NCBI GenBank assembly: GCA_948472945.1
Contig: CAOKVX010000001.1
Location: forward strand, 124,001-188,000
Origin: an uncultured Clostridia bacterium
GTDB lineage: Bacteria > Bacillota > Clostridia > Lachnospirales > Lachnospiraceae
Length of the DNA stretch: 64,000 nt
Reading direction: 5' to 3'
The stretch's first letter is position 1. Each line of letters begins with the position of its first letter. The notes under the pieces were generated by a model. The model saw only the letters and a list, made by a program, of their open reading frames with translations. It was not told where the DNA came from and ran no database searches. A program made the translations under genes and the position numbers. Below, one piece after another: positions 1-9,106 of the stretch.

Positions 1-174
1 ATGGTTGACGCAATTATGAAAGGCGGGGAGCCTGATATTAATGACAGGGAATCATATGATAACGGCGACCATGTAGTTCCTTCTTATCTATGCGAACCTG
101 AATTTGCTGATATTAAAAATTACAAAGAGATATTAATTGATTCAGGATATTATTCAGAGGACGATTTAAAATAA
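1..174 (+). CDS. 3' end of a sugar ABC transporter substrate-binding protein (ChvE/MmsE-like), truncated by window edge
   Basis: Frame 1 open from base 1 to TAA at 172-174 (MVDAIMKGGEPDINDRESYDNGDHVVPSYLCEPEFADIKNYKEILIDSGYYSEDDLK); directly precedes MmsA/GguA-type ATPase and permease. Confidence 0.75.
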   Translation: MVDAIMKGGEPDINDRESYDNGDHVVPSYLCEPEFADIKNYKEILIDSGYYSEDDLK

Positions 175-257
175 TATGGATTATTAAATTGGCAGGCGGG
201 TGGAAATGTGCCCGCCTGTTTTAGGTATGAGTTAGATTAATACTGATATTTCAAACT

Positions 258-1826
258 ATGAAGGAGGAAAAAGTTTTGGCGGATATTTTACTTGAAATGA
301 GAAATATTACGAAAACTTTCCCCGGAGTTAAAGCGCTGGATAATGTAAACTTCAAAGTAGAAAAGGGAGAGATTCATGCTCTTGTTGGAGAGAACGGTGC
401 GGGAAAGTCCACTCTTATGAATGTTCTCAGCGGCACGTATCCTTATGGCTCATATGAGGGCGATATAATATATAATGGAGAGGTGTGCAGATTTAATAAA
501 ATCAAAGACAGTGAGGAAAAAGGTATTGTCATTATTCATCAGGAGCTTGCGCTTATTCCTTATATGACAATAGGTGAAAATATGTTTCTGGGCAATGAGC
601 GTGGAAGTAAGTTAGCCATTGACTGGGATGAAACCCACGGTATGGCATGCAGATATCTTAAAATAGTGGGACTTAATGAATCATCCGATGTTTTGATAAA
701 AGATATTGGCGTTGGAAAGCAACAGCTTGTTGAGATAGCGAAGGCTTTAGCGAAAGATGCCAAACTGTTAATTTTGGATGAACCTACCTCTTCATTAAAT
801 GAGGAGGATTCGAAAGCGCTTTTGGATTTGCTGCTTAGATTTAAGGAAGAGGGATTGACATCGATAATTATTTCTCATAAGTTGAACGAGGTTGCGTATG
901 TTGCAGACCATATAACTGTGATTCGCGATGGCGCCACTATTGAGACTTTAGATAAGAAGACTGATGATATTACGGAGACTCGTATTATAAAGGGAATGGT
1001 TGGAAGGGAACTCTCCGACAGGTTTCCTAAGAGACCGGACGCTGATATTGGCGATATATGTATGGAGGTCAGGAACTGGAATGTATACCACCCTGTTTAT
1101 ACGGAAAGAAAGGTTGTTGACAATGTTTCATTTAACGTCAGAAAGGGAGAGGTTGTAGGGATATCAGGTCTTATGGGTGCAGGCAGGACTGAGCTTGCAA
1201 TGAGTATATTTGGTAGGAGCTATGGTTCCAATGCAAGCGGAGAGACAATACTTAATGGCAAAAAGGTTGTAATGAAAAGCGCACGTGATGCCATCAACAA
1301 TGGAATCGCATATGTCACTGAAGACCGTAAGGGCAATGGACTTATTCTGAACAAATCCATCAAGGAGAATACTACGCTTGCCAATATGGGAGGTATAAGC
1401 AGTAAGGGGGTAATTGACAGGAATAAGGAATATGCGGTTGCGGTTGAATACAAAAATAAGCTTAATACAAAGACTCCATCCGTGGAGCAGCTTGTATCAA
1501 ATCTGAGCGGAGGAAACCAGCAGAAAGTACTGCTTGCAAAATGGATGTTTACTGAGCCTGAAATCCTTATTCTTGACGAACCCACAAGAGGAATTGACGT
1601 CGGTGCAAAATATGAGATATATTGCATAATTAACCAGCTTGTTTCGGAAGGCAAATCGGTTATTATGATATCTTCTGAGCTGCCTGAGATTCTTGGTATG
1701 TCAGACAGAATATATGTAATGAATGACGGTAAAATAGTGGCGGAGCTAGACGCATGCGATGCCACTCAGGAGGTTATCATGTCCAAAATAATTAGTATGA
1801 ACGAAAAAACAGGCGGGGAAGTTTAA
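258..1826 (+). CDS. mmsA: Multiple monosaccharide ABC transporter ATP-binding protein
   Basis: 522 aa with two ABC domains: [27 protein letters not shown]; second [40 protein letters not shown] nearby. Confidence 0.9.
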   Translation: MKEEKVLADILLEMRNITKTFPGVKALDNVNFKVEKGEIHALVGENGAGKSTLMNVLSGTYPYGSYEGDIIYNGEVCRFNKIKDSEEKGIVIIHQELALIPYMTIGENMFLGNERGSKLAIDWDETHGMACRYLKIVGLNESSDVLIKDIGVGKQQLVEIAKALAKDAKLLILDEPTSSLNEEDSKALLDLLLRFKEEGLTSIIISHKLNEVAYVADHITVIRDGATIETLDKKTDDITETRIIKGMVGRELSDRFPKRPDADIGDICMEVRNWNVYHPVYTERKVVDNVSFNVRKGEVVGISGLMGAGRTELAMSIFGRSYGSNASGETILNGKKVVMKSARDAINNGIAYVTEDRKGNGLILNKSIKENTTLANMGGISSKGVIDRNKEYAVAVEYKNKLNTKTPSVEQLVSNLSGGNQQKVLLAKWMFTEPEILILDEPTRGIDVGAKYEIYCIINQLVSEGKSVIMISSELPEILGMSDRIYVMNDGKIVAELDACDATQEVIMSKIISMNEKTGGEV

Positions 1827-1865
1827 CGAATTAACTATATTATGCATTTGAATATGGAGGTAGCT

Positions 1866-3050
1866 ATGGAAAAAGTTAAAGTGACGGAATTTTTCAGGAA
1901 ATATACAATGATACTTGCATTGGTAGTTGTAATTATATTTTTCTCGGTTTCTACAGGAGGCAAGCTTTTGCTTTCTCAAAATATTGCTAACCTTGTAGCC
2001 CAGAACGCATATGTATATGTACTTGCGACAGGTATGCTGCTGGCAATCCTTACAGGAGGAAACATAGACTTATCCGTTGGTTCCGTAGTGTGCTTTGTAG
2101 GAGCTATCGGCGCTGTGGCGATGGAAAGCTGGAAATGGGCAGGTACCGCAGCCGTAATTTTTGTACTTCTTGCCGGTATTATTATAGGGGCATTTCAGGC
2201 CTACTGGATTGCATATGTACGTGTTCCTCCGTTTATTGTAACGCTTTCAGGTATGTTTATTTTCAGGGGACTGTCTAACGTCGTGCTAAACGGAAAAGCC
2301 GTCTCACTTAAAAATGATGCTTTTATAAGGGTTTTTGGAGGAGGGGCTAACTGTTACGTTCCGGATTTTATAGGCAAAATTTTTGGTATAGAAAAGATCA
2401 ATGTTCTTACGCTTACCGTTGGTGTACTTATTTGCATTGCGTATGTGCTTATTCTGTTTAGAAGTAGAGGCAATAAGAAAAAGAATGGTTATGAAGTCAA
2501 ACCATTAACATCGGAAATTGTGAAAATGGCAATAATATGTGCGGTAGTATTATTTTTGACATACAAGCTGGCGATGTATAAAGGAATACCTACTGCGCTG
2601 ATGTGGGTTGCGGTTATAGTTGTAGTATATGGGTATATAACGTCAAAGACTACAACCGGAAGATATTTTTATGCTGTAGGCGGTAACGAGAAAGCAACCA
2701 AGCTGTCAGGTATCAACACAAACAGAGTATATTTTATAGCATATACAAACTTAGGTTTTCTCTCGGCAATTGCCGGATTACTTACAATTGCACGTCTTAC
2801 ATCTGCACAGCCTACATACGGACAAAACTATGAGATGGATGCCATTGGTTCGTGTTTTATCGGAGGCGCGTCAGCTTATGGAGGAGTAGGTACAGTTCCG
2901 GGAGTTATTATAGGCGCAACGCTCATGGGGGTAATCAATCTGGGCATGAGTATAATGGGAGTTGACGCTAACTGGCAGAAAGTTGTAAAGGGTGTAGTTC
3001 TTCTAGTAGCTGTTATCTTCGATGTAGTATCCAAGAAGCAAAAAGATTGA
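1866..3050 (+). CDS. Multiple monosaccharide ABC transporter permease (GguB/MmsB-like)
   Basis: Hydrophobic permease with GGNIDLSVGSVV and GGASAYGGVGTVPGVIIGA motifs; ATG at 1866 preceded by GGAGGTAGCT (track start 1842 is upstream in-frame). Confidence 0.9.
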   Translation: MEKVKVTEFFRKYTMILALVVVIIFFSVSTGGKLLLSQNIANLVAQNAYVYVLATGMLLAILTGGNIDLSVGSVVCFVGAIGAVAMESWKWAGTAAVIFVLLAGIIIGAFQAYWIAYVRVPPFIVTLSGMFIFRGLSNVVLNGKAVSLKNDAFIRVFGGGANCYVPDFIGKIFGIEKINVLTLTVGVLICIAYVLILFRSRGNKKKNGYEVKPLTSEIVKMAIICAVVLFLTYKLAMYKGIPTALMWVAVIVVVYGYITSKTTTGRYFYAVGGNEKATKLSGINTNRVYFIAYTNLGFLSAIAGLLTIARLTSAQPTYGQNYEMDAIGSCFIGGASAYGGVGTVPGVIIGATLMGVINLGMSIMGVDANWQKVVKGVVLLVAVIFDVVSKKQKD

Positions 3051-3075
3051 ATTTTGAAGAAGTATATAATAACAG

Positions 3076-3112
3076 AGGGGGTGCGGTTTTTGCAGCGCCC
3101 TTTGTTGTTTTA
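3076..3112 (+). terminator. Probable intrinsic terminator after sugar transporter operon
   Basis: GGGTGC (3079-3084) pairs with GCGCCC (3095-3100), followed by TTTGTTGTTTT. Confidence 0.5.
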
Positions 3113-3244
3113 CGGCAAAATATCTGATACAATAAATTATGGCTTCAAGGTTTTTAAGGTTGTGATGCTTATTCCTGAACCGGGGCGGTATTAACGGCTA
3201 TAAAACATTACAATTGTAAAATTAAAAAAGGGAAGGAAAATAAA

Positions 3245-3652
3245 ATGCAGGATATTAGACAAAATAAAGAAAAATCGTACGCGGGAATTACTAAGTTTAT
3301 GCTTATTATGAGGATAATTGTGGCAGTTTATCTGATTTATTTATCGTGTACCCTGATTCAGGCGTATTTGAATGGAGACGGTCTGCCGCTTTATGTACTT
3401 ATAATTGCATTGACGGTGTTTTTCGGTTTTGCTGTTGCTGCTATGGTATTTTCCGTAAAATCCCTGATTAAGGGTGAATATTCAGGGGGCAAAGCCGATA
3501 AAAGCAATAAAGATAACTGGGAAATACATGAAGGTAAAGAAACGTCAGATGAGCAGGATAAGTCCAATAATAATGCTTTGTTGTCGGACAGGCTTAAAAA
3601 ATATAATGAACAGGATGACGATAAGGATAGAAATGATATAGATTATGACTAA
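3245..3652 (+). CDS. Small membrane protein, two predicted TM segments and charged C-terminus, unknown function
   Basis: 135 aa ORF with RBS GGGAAGGAAAA upstream; hydrophobic segments then Asp/Lys-rich tail. Confidence 0.7.
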   Translation: MQDIRQNKEKSYAGITKFMLIMRIIVAVYLIYLSCTLIQAYLNGDGLPLYVLIIALTVFFGFAVAAMVFSVKSLIKGEYSGGKADKSNKDNWEIHEGKETSDEQDKSNNNALLSDRLKKYNEQDDDKDRNDIDYD

Positions 3653-3659
3653 GACGGTA

Positions 3660-3688
3660 ATGACAGTTATTATTTTTTGTGTTATAAT
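3660..3688 (+). promoter_or_regulatory. Putative sigma-A promoter upstream of membrane pyrophosphatase
   Basis: -35 ATGACA (3660-3665), 17 nt spacer, -10 TATAAT (3683-3688). Confidence 0.5.
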
Positions 3689-3744
3689 ATTTTACATTAT
3701 CATTAGTAATTTTGTTGCAAAATACTGTCAAATACTTCGCATCA

Positions 3745-3895
3745 ATTATGACGGTGCATGGCCCGAATATTTTTGGCATGTGCGCCCTAAGGGACGTGGT
3801 ATTTGACCCACGCGGCAGTCGCCCGATTGTCATCGCGGGGTTTGGGGATGCCCGGACGCTTGGATGGCTGTACGCAGAAATTAAAAAGAGAGGGG
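3745..3895 (+). ncRNA. Candidate structured 5' leader RNA (possible cis-regulator) of hppA
   Basis: GC-rich segment in an AT-rich intergenic region, between a predicted promoter and the hppA RBS; contains CCCTAAGGG, CGTGG..CCACG and CATC..GGATG pairing elements. Class not established. Confidence 0.4.
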
Positions 3896-3905
3896 TTTTT
3901 AAGTT

Positions 3906-6089
3906 ATGGAAGTGTTGCTTGTTTTAGTTATTGTTGCATCACTGCTTGCTCTCGGTTACGCCGCTTTCAACTTTATCGGGGTTAAGAAGATGGAAGAGGG
4001 AACCGAGAGGATGTCAGAAATTGCCGCAGCGATAAGGGTTGGCGCCAATGCGTTTATCAATTATGAGTACAGGATAATTTCTGTAGTGGTGGCCGTGATA
4101 ACCGTAGTGTTTGCAGTGATATTTTCGGTTGAGTATGAAGGATTCAGCTGGGAGCCTTCTGTATGCTTTGTGATTGGGGTTACAATGAGCGCTCTTGCCG
4201 GATGGGTAGGAATGAAGATTGCGACGTATGCGAATGTGCGAGTTTCTAATACGGCAAGGATTACAAAGAATATAGGACAGACACTTAAGGTTGCGCTAAA
4301 GGGCGGTTCGGTTATGGGGCTTTGCGTGGGCGGATTTGCACTGTTGGGATTATTTATTGTGTACATAATATTTGGATTTGGTCTGGGACTTTTATCGGAG
4401 AGCGCGCTTATAGCGGGAGAACATGTATTTACGCAGTGTCTTTCATGCTATGCGCTGGGATGTTCAATTGTGGCTATGTTTAACCGTGTTGGCGGAGGAA
4501 TTTATACCAAGGCGGCGGACATGGGAGCCGACCTTGTCGGAAAGACCGAGGCGCATATACCTGAGGACGACCCGCGCAACCCTGCTACGATTGCAGACAA
4601 CGTAGGCGATAATGTCGGTGATGTCGCGGGGCTTGGCTCAGACCTTCTGGAATCGTTTGTAGGCGCAATATCGTCCGCAATGATATTGGCCGTGAGCCTT
4701 GTTCTTGCTTCGATAGCGGGGAATTCCGCAATACCTTACGGCGTACTGCAGAAATTAATGTATTTTCCGCTTGTCTTTGCTTCGGTTGGTCTGATTGCAT
4801 CCATTATAGGAATTGCATATGTTCTATTAAAGAAAGAATCTGATAACCCGCACAGGGATTTGAACATATCTACATGGAGTGCCGCGCTGCTGACTATTAT
4901 TGCGGGGTTTGCCGCTACATATTTTATGTTTGCGGATGAAACAAAGGAGATTCTTTCGGCAGTAAGCTTCAATATGGGATTTACGTCTCCGTGGATTGCG
5001 GCGTCGCTCGGCGTGCTCAGCGGTGTTATAATAGGAGCTATTGCCGAGTATTATACAAGTTATGATTATAAGCCGACTCAGATGATTTCGCACGCGTCAA
5101 AGGAAGGGCCTGCTCTTACAATAACGCAGGGGCTTGCGGTTGGTATGAAGTCGTGTATGTTTCCACTTATCGTTCTCGGTATTACCACATATCTGTCATA
5201 TGCCGTTTCAGGTATGTTTGGAATTGCGATGGCGGCTGTCGGAATGCTGTCGTTTGTATCGGCGACGGTATCGGTTGATACATATGGGCCTATATCGGAC
5301 AACGCTGGAGGAATTGCCGAGATGTCAGAGCTTGAACCGGAGGTGAGGCAGATTACGGATAAGCTTGACTCGGTTGGAAACACGACGGCGGCAATAGGAA
5401 AAGGTTTTGCTATTGGCTCAGCGTCGCTTGCAGCCCTGTCACTGATGGTTTCTTTCCTCTATGCTTTCCAGCCTGTAGGCGCGGAGTTAAATCTTGACTT
5501 TACCGACCCTAAGATTCTAGCGGGAGCGCTTATAGGAGGAGCGCTTCCGTATCTGTTCTCGGGTATGCTTATAGAGGCGGTGGCAAATGCGGCAAGAAAG
5601 ATGGTTGAGGAGGTTCGACGCCAGTTTAGGGAGATTCCGGGAATATTGGACGGAACGTCAAAACCGGATTATAAAACGTGTATAGAGATATCGTCACAGG
5701 GAGCTATTAAGGAGATGAAAGTGCCGGCGATTCTAGCGATTATGTTCCCGCTTGTCTCAGGATTCCTGTTCGGACCATATTTTGTTGGAGGACTGCTTAT
5801 AGGTGCAACGCTGTCAGCTATAATGCTTGCCATATTTACCGGAAATGCGGGCGGAGCATGGGACAACGGAAAGAAATACATCGAGTCCGGCCAGATTGAG
5901 GGCCAGGGTAAAGGCTCGCCTGCACACGACGCGGCGGTTGTTGGGGACACAGTCGGAGACCCTCTGAAAGATACCGTAGGACCGTCGCTTGACATCCTTA
6001 TTAAGATTATGTCTACAGTATCGCTTGTTGCTGCCGTATTGTTCAGCAAGTATAATCTGTTGGATTGGATTATGGGAATTATGAAATAG
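3906..6089 (+). CDS. hppA: Membrane-bound ion-translocating pyrophosphatase, probably K+-dependent
   Basis: 727 aa multi-TM protein; DNVGDNVGDVAGLGSDLLESF, GNTTAAIGKG, GDTVGDPLKDTVGPSLDILIKI signatures; RBS GAGAGGGG. Confidence 0.95.
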   Translation: MEVLLVLVIVASLLALGYAAFNFIGVKKMEEGTERMSEIAAAIRVGANAFINYEYRIISVVVAVITVVFAVIFSVEYEGFSWEPSVCFVIGVTMSALAGWVGMKIATYANVRVSNTARITKNIGQTLKVALKGGSVMGLCVGGFALLGLFIVYIIFGFGLGLLSESALIAGEHVFTQCLSCYALGCSIVAMFNRVGGGIYTKAADMGADLVGKTEAHIPEDDPRNPATIADNVGDNVGDVAGLGSDLLESFVGAISSAMILAVSLVLASIAGNSAIPYGVLQKLMYFPLVFASVGLIASIIGIAYVLLKKESDNPHRDLNISTWSAALLTIIAGFAATYFMFADETKEILSAVSFNMGFTSPWIAASLGVLSGVIIGAIAEYYTSYDYKPTQMISHASKEGPALTITQGLAVGMKSCMFPLIVLGITTYLSYAVSGMFGIAMAAVGMLSFVSATVSVDTYGPISDNAGGIAEMSELEPEVRQITDKLDSVGNTTAAIGKGFAIGSASLAALSLMVSFLYAFQPVGAELNLDFTDPKILAGALIGGALPYLFSGMLIEAVANAARKMVEEVRRQFREIPGILDGTSKPDYKTCIEISSQGAIKEMKVPAILAIMFPLVSGFLFGPYFVGGLLIGATLSAIMLAIFTGNAGGAWDNGKKYIESGQIEGQGKGSPAHDAAVVGDTVGDPLKDTVGPSLDILIKIMSTVSLVAAVLFSKYNLLDWIMGIMK

Positions 6090-6141
6090 ATGGTATTTCA
6101 GTATAATTTTACAGGAAAGTGCAAACTATATAGGTAGGTAT

Positions 6142-6177
6142 TGACGGCCGCGTTGACATACGGCGACGCAGCCGTCA
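6142..6177 (+). other. Hairpin in the intergenic region after hppA
   Basis: TGACGGC-c-GCGT ... ACGC-a-GCCGTCA inverted repeat. Confidence 0.5.
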
Positions 6178-6225
6178 GGAGCGTGAAATCCGAAAGAAAA
6201 TAAAAGAAAGGATTGGTGAATAATT

Positions 6226-6447
6226 ATGAATCCAATGCAGTTAATAAAATTAAAAGGTTATTTCGGGGATTTTAAGAAACGTCATCAAATGCTTACCAAG
6301 TTTGTTAAAAAAATTGGCGGTACGATGGAAGATGGAACGGTTATTGAAATAGCGGTTACATCTCCGGCAGGGGAAACCGTCAAAACCAATATGAAAGTTA
6401 CCCCGGAGGACATGAGTTTCTTTGAATCAATAAGGAAACTGGGATAG
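6226..6447 (+). CDS. Small protein of unknown function (73 aa)
   Basis: ORF with RBS AAAGGATTGGTGA and terminator immediately downstream. Confidence 0.65.
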   Translation: MNPMQLIKLKGYFGDFKKRHQMLTKFVKKIGGTMEDGTVIEIAVTSPAGETVKTNMKVTPEDMSFFESIRKLG

Positions 6448-6479
6448 TAAAATAATAGTCCGATGGAGCCAATATAAAT

Positions 6480-6522
6480 AACCTGCATCAATTGTACCGG
6501 TATGTGATGCAGGTTATTTTTT
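6480..6522 (+). terminator. Intrinsic terminator
   Basis: AACCTGCATCA / TGATGCAGGTT stem followed by ATTTTTTAT. Confidence 0.85.
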
Positions 6523-6640
6523 ATATTTTAATTTTGATAATCTACGTTCAAAGATAAATTTTAAAATTAAGAGTTGTCAAGAATATTAGCTAATGACAAA
6601 ACATCCATCATATACTATAATGAATTTGGAGGTGTAATTA

Positions 6641-7399
6641 ATGGGAGTAACCGCATTAATAATATTAGCTTTAATTTTGGCAATTATAATCAGTCTTATG
6701 GCGGCGTTTATATACATTAAGAAAAAACTGTCTGATTATTCAAGGGCATTTTATGGAACCTCAGATATAAAAGAGGGAATTGACAGGGTGAAAAGCGAGA
6801 TGGAACAGACGCCGAAATCAGTGTCTGCCATGACTAGTATTTTTCTGCCTAAGATTATGAAAGACTTTCCCGAGTTTAATTACGATGAGATGAGGGCTAT
6901 GTCGAAAGATGTACTAACAGGCTATCTTATGGCGGTAAACAGTATGGATATTTCGAGTTTTAAATATGATGGTATTGATTTAAGGAATAAGCTGGAGCAG
7001 CATATTATGAAGCTGTCGTCGAAAAGCATGTGTGAACATTATGAGAACATAAAGATTCATCGAACCGAGATAAGTAACTATAAAAATACAAAGGGAAGAT
7101 GCATTATAACATTTCAGTCGTCGGTCGAGGCTCTGCATTATGTTTCTGACGGGAGTGGACGTGTTATAGAAGGGGACTCGGAATACAAGCTTCAGACTAA
7201 GTTTGATACAGACCTGATTTACATACAGGATAGGGACCTTGTGGATGATACCGAGAGTTCTTCACTTGGACTGACATGTCCCAATTGCGGAGGGCCGGTC
7301 AAGAGCCTTGGCGCTAAGGTCTGCGAATACTGCGGTTCGGGCATAGTTGAGCTTAATATACGCTCGTGGGAATTCTGTGAGATAAGAAGATGGCGGTAA
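6641..7399 (+). CDS. Membrane-anchored protein with Tim44-like middle region and C-terminal zinc ribbon
   Basis: N-terminal TM helix; C-terminal CPNCGG...CEYCGSG; RBS GGAGGTG. Tim44-like assignment is tentative. Confidence 0.65.
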   Translation: MGVTALIILALILAIIISLMAAFIYIKKKLSDYSRAFYGTSDIKEGIDRVKSEMEQTPKSVSAMTSIFLPKIMKDFPEFNYDEMRAMSKDVLTGYLMAVNSMDISSFKYDGIDLRNKLEQHIMKLSSKSMCEHYENIKIHRTEISNYKNTKGRCIITFQSSVEALHYVSDGSGRVIEGDSEYKLQTKFDTDLIYIQDRDLVDDTESSSLGLTCPNCGGPVKSLGAKVCEYCGSGIVELNIRSWEFCEIRRWR

Positions 7400-7504
7400 T
7401 TTATTAAAATGCTTATATTAACAACTCAAATATAAAATATATTCTATATTGTACTATGTGAAATTTGAGTTAATAAATAGAAATTGAATGAGAGGTGTAT
7501 TTAT

Positions 7505-8233
7505 ATGAATAACAGAAGAGAGGTATTTTGGGGAGTAATGTTTATAGCAATCGCCACATTTATTTTGTTAAACCAGCTCGGCCTTGTTGAGATCGTTATA
7601 GGGACAGGAAATATTGTGCTGGCAATTGTTTTTTTGGCGACTTTGATAAAAAGTATAACGATGCTCAGCTTTCCGGGTATATTTATATCGCTTGCCTTTT
7701 TGTGGATAATATTTGACGAGTATATACATGTTCCGCATATTTCTGAGATTATAGTAATATTTGTAGCGATTCTTTTTGCCCTAGGCTTCTCAATGATTTT
7801 TCCAAATGCAAAGAGAAGATTTGACTGTAATGGAAAATGGGGTGATTATGAGGATGTCAACAAGGAAGGACATTATCAGAAAGCTGTCCATGAAGAGAAT
7901 GAAGGCAGGGCATTTTGTTCAAATCGTTTCGGCGCTTCGGCAAAGTATATTAACAGCAGAAAGCTTAGAAGCGCGAGAATTGAAAATTCATTTGGTGAAT
8001 TTAAAATATATTTTGACAATGCTATGATGGAAGGAAATAGTGTTGAGGTGTCTGTAAGCGTATCGTTTGGAGCCCTTGAATTATATATTCCAAAAGAATG
8101 GGCGGCATATAACAAGGTAAATGCGTTTGCCGCCACGGTAAAGGAATCAAATCACGGAAATCCTGACGGAATTCACAGTGTAATTCTGGTTGGAAGCGTA
8201 AACTTCGGTGAAATATCAGTCATCTACGTATAA
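7505..8233 (+). CDS. LiaF-like cell-envelope stress membrane protein
   Basis: N-terminal RREVFWGVMFIAIATFILLNQLGL TM block and C-terminal FGEFKIYF..SFGALELYIPKEW..FGEISVIYV region; ATG 7505 after AGAGGTG. Confidence 0.65.
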   Translation: MNNRREVFWGVMFIAIATFILLNQLGLVEIVIGTGNIVLAIVFLATLIKSITMLSFPGIFISLAFLWIIFDEYIHVPHISEIIVIFVAILFALGFSMIFPNAKRRFDCNGKWGDYEDVNKEGHYQKAVHEENEGRAFCSNRFGASAKYINSRKLRSARIENSFGEFKIYFDNAMMEGNSVEVSVSVSFGALELYIPKEWAAYNKVNAFAATVKESNHGNPDGIHSVILVGSVNFGEISVIYV

Positions 8234-8249
8234 GATACCAAATACAATC

Positions 8250-8678
8250 CTATATGCCTGTGGAAAAATTCATGCCGGGAAGATATGTATTATCAATCTT
8301 TCTGGCATTTTGTGCGTATTCGTCGCTGTTGTACTTGATTTTGGTGTTGGTAGTTCCGCCGGACACGTAGCTTCTTCCACATTCCGGGCATATTGACGTG
8401 TGTATTGACACGTTTGCGGACACGACCTTGGCATTGCCGGCTTTTGCAGCCTTGGAGTACGCGTTGGACACATGCTCCTGTTCGTGCGCACGCACTGCAG
8501 TAGCAGACGCTTCTACTGATATATGTGACGGGGACTTAAAAGATACCATCTCATCCGAACCGTCCTGATATTTTCGATTTTTACACGTTGGACATTCAAT
8601 CTGGCCGGAGCGAATCATTGCTCGTTTTTCCCCGGTTGGAATTCGAGTTATCTCGGCATCAGATAAACCTGTAATCAT
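8250..8678 (-). CDS. SprA-related putative metalloprotease-like protein
   Basis: 142 aa with CPTCKNRKYQDGSDE, AHEQEHV and CPECGRSYVSGG; RBS AGGAGG on minus strand. Confidence 0.65.
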   Translation of the reverse strand: MITGLSDAEITRIPTGEKRAMIRSGQIECPTCKNRKYQDGSDEMVSFKSPSHISVEASATAVRAHEQEHVSNAYSKAAKAGNAKVVSANVSIHTSICPECGRSYVSGGTTNTKIKYNSDEYAQNARKIDNTYLPGMNFSTGI

Positions 8679-8704
8679 GGCAGTACCTCCTATATATTTT
8701 TGCC

Positions 8705-8886
8705 CAACGGCACCAATTTGAAACCGCCGAGGACGGCGTATTTTGGCGAACTACTGTGTTTTTGGTTCTTGCCTTGCGTCAGCAAGACTGCGTCCTCCAG
8801 CCTTGTATTTCGCCAAAATTCACCATCCTCGGTCAAAGATTTCGCAAAATAGCAGTTTTCGAAACGGGTTCAAATTGGCGCCGTTG
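8705..8886. repeat. Nested palindromic repeat element (family P1, copy 1)
   Basis: Outer arms 8705-8722 (CAACGGCACCAATTTGAA) and 8869-8886 (17/18 complementary); inner arms 8727-8750 and 8809-8832 (21/24 complementary). Confidence 0.8.
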
Positions 8887-9106
8887 AGCTAAGTTTTAGA
8901 TTAAGTATATCATATTATATGAATATTTTGTAGGTTATAAATTTTTACCTAAAATTTCCCGTACCGTCAAATATCTTATAAATTGACATATATTATTACA
9001 TGATATATAATTTTAACATAACCAAATTAGGAAAATTATTTCCATGTTTGGCATATACCAACGTAAAAATGTGTTTTGGTATAATAAAAAAGAGGGGGAT
9101 ATTGAT

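Noticed and set aside
1220-1765. 181-aa antisense ORF in the sugar ABC ATPase gene
   Set aside because: Antisense shadow of a clearly coding, conserved gene.
3712-3927. ORF of 71 aa (and 3803-3985)
   Set aside because: Overlaps the start of hppA, lacks a good RBS, and coincides with the GC-rich leader block; more likely non-coding RNA.
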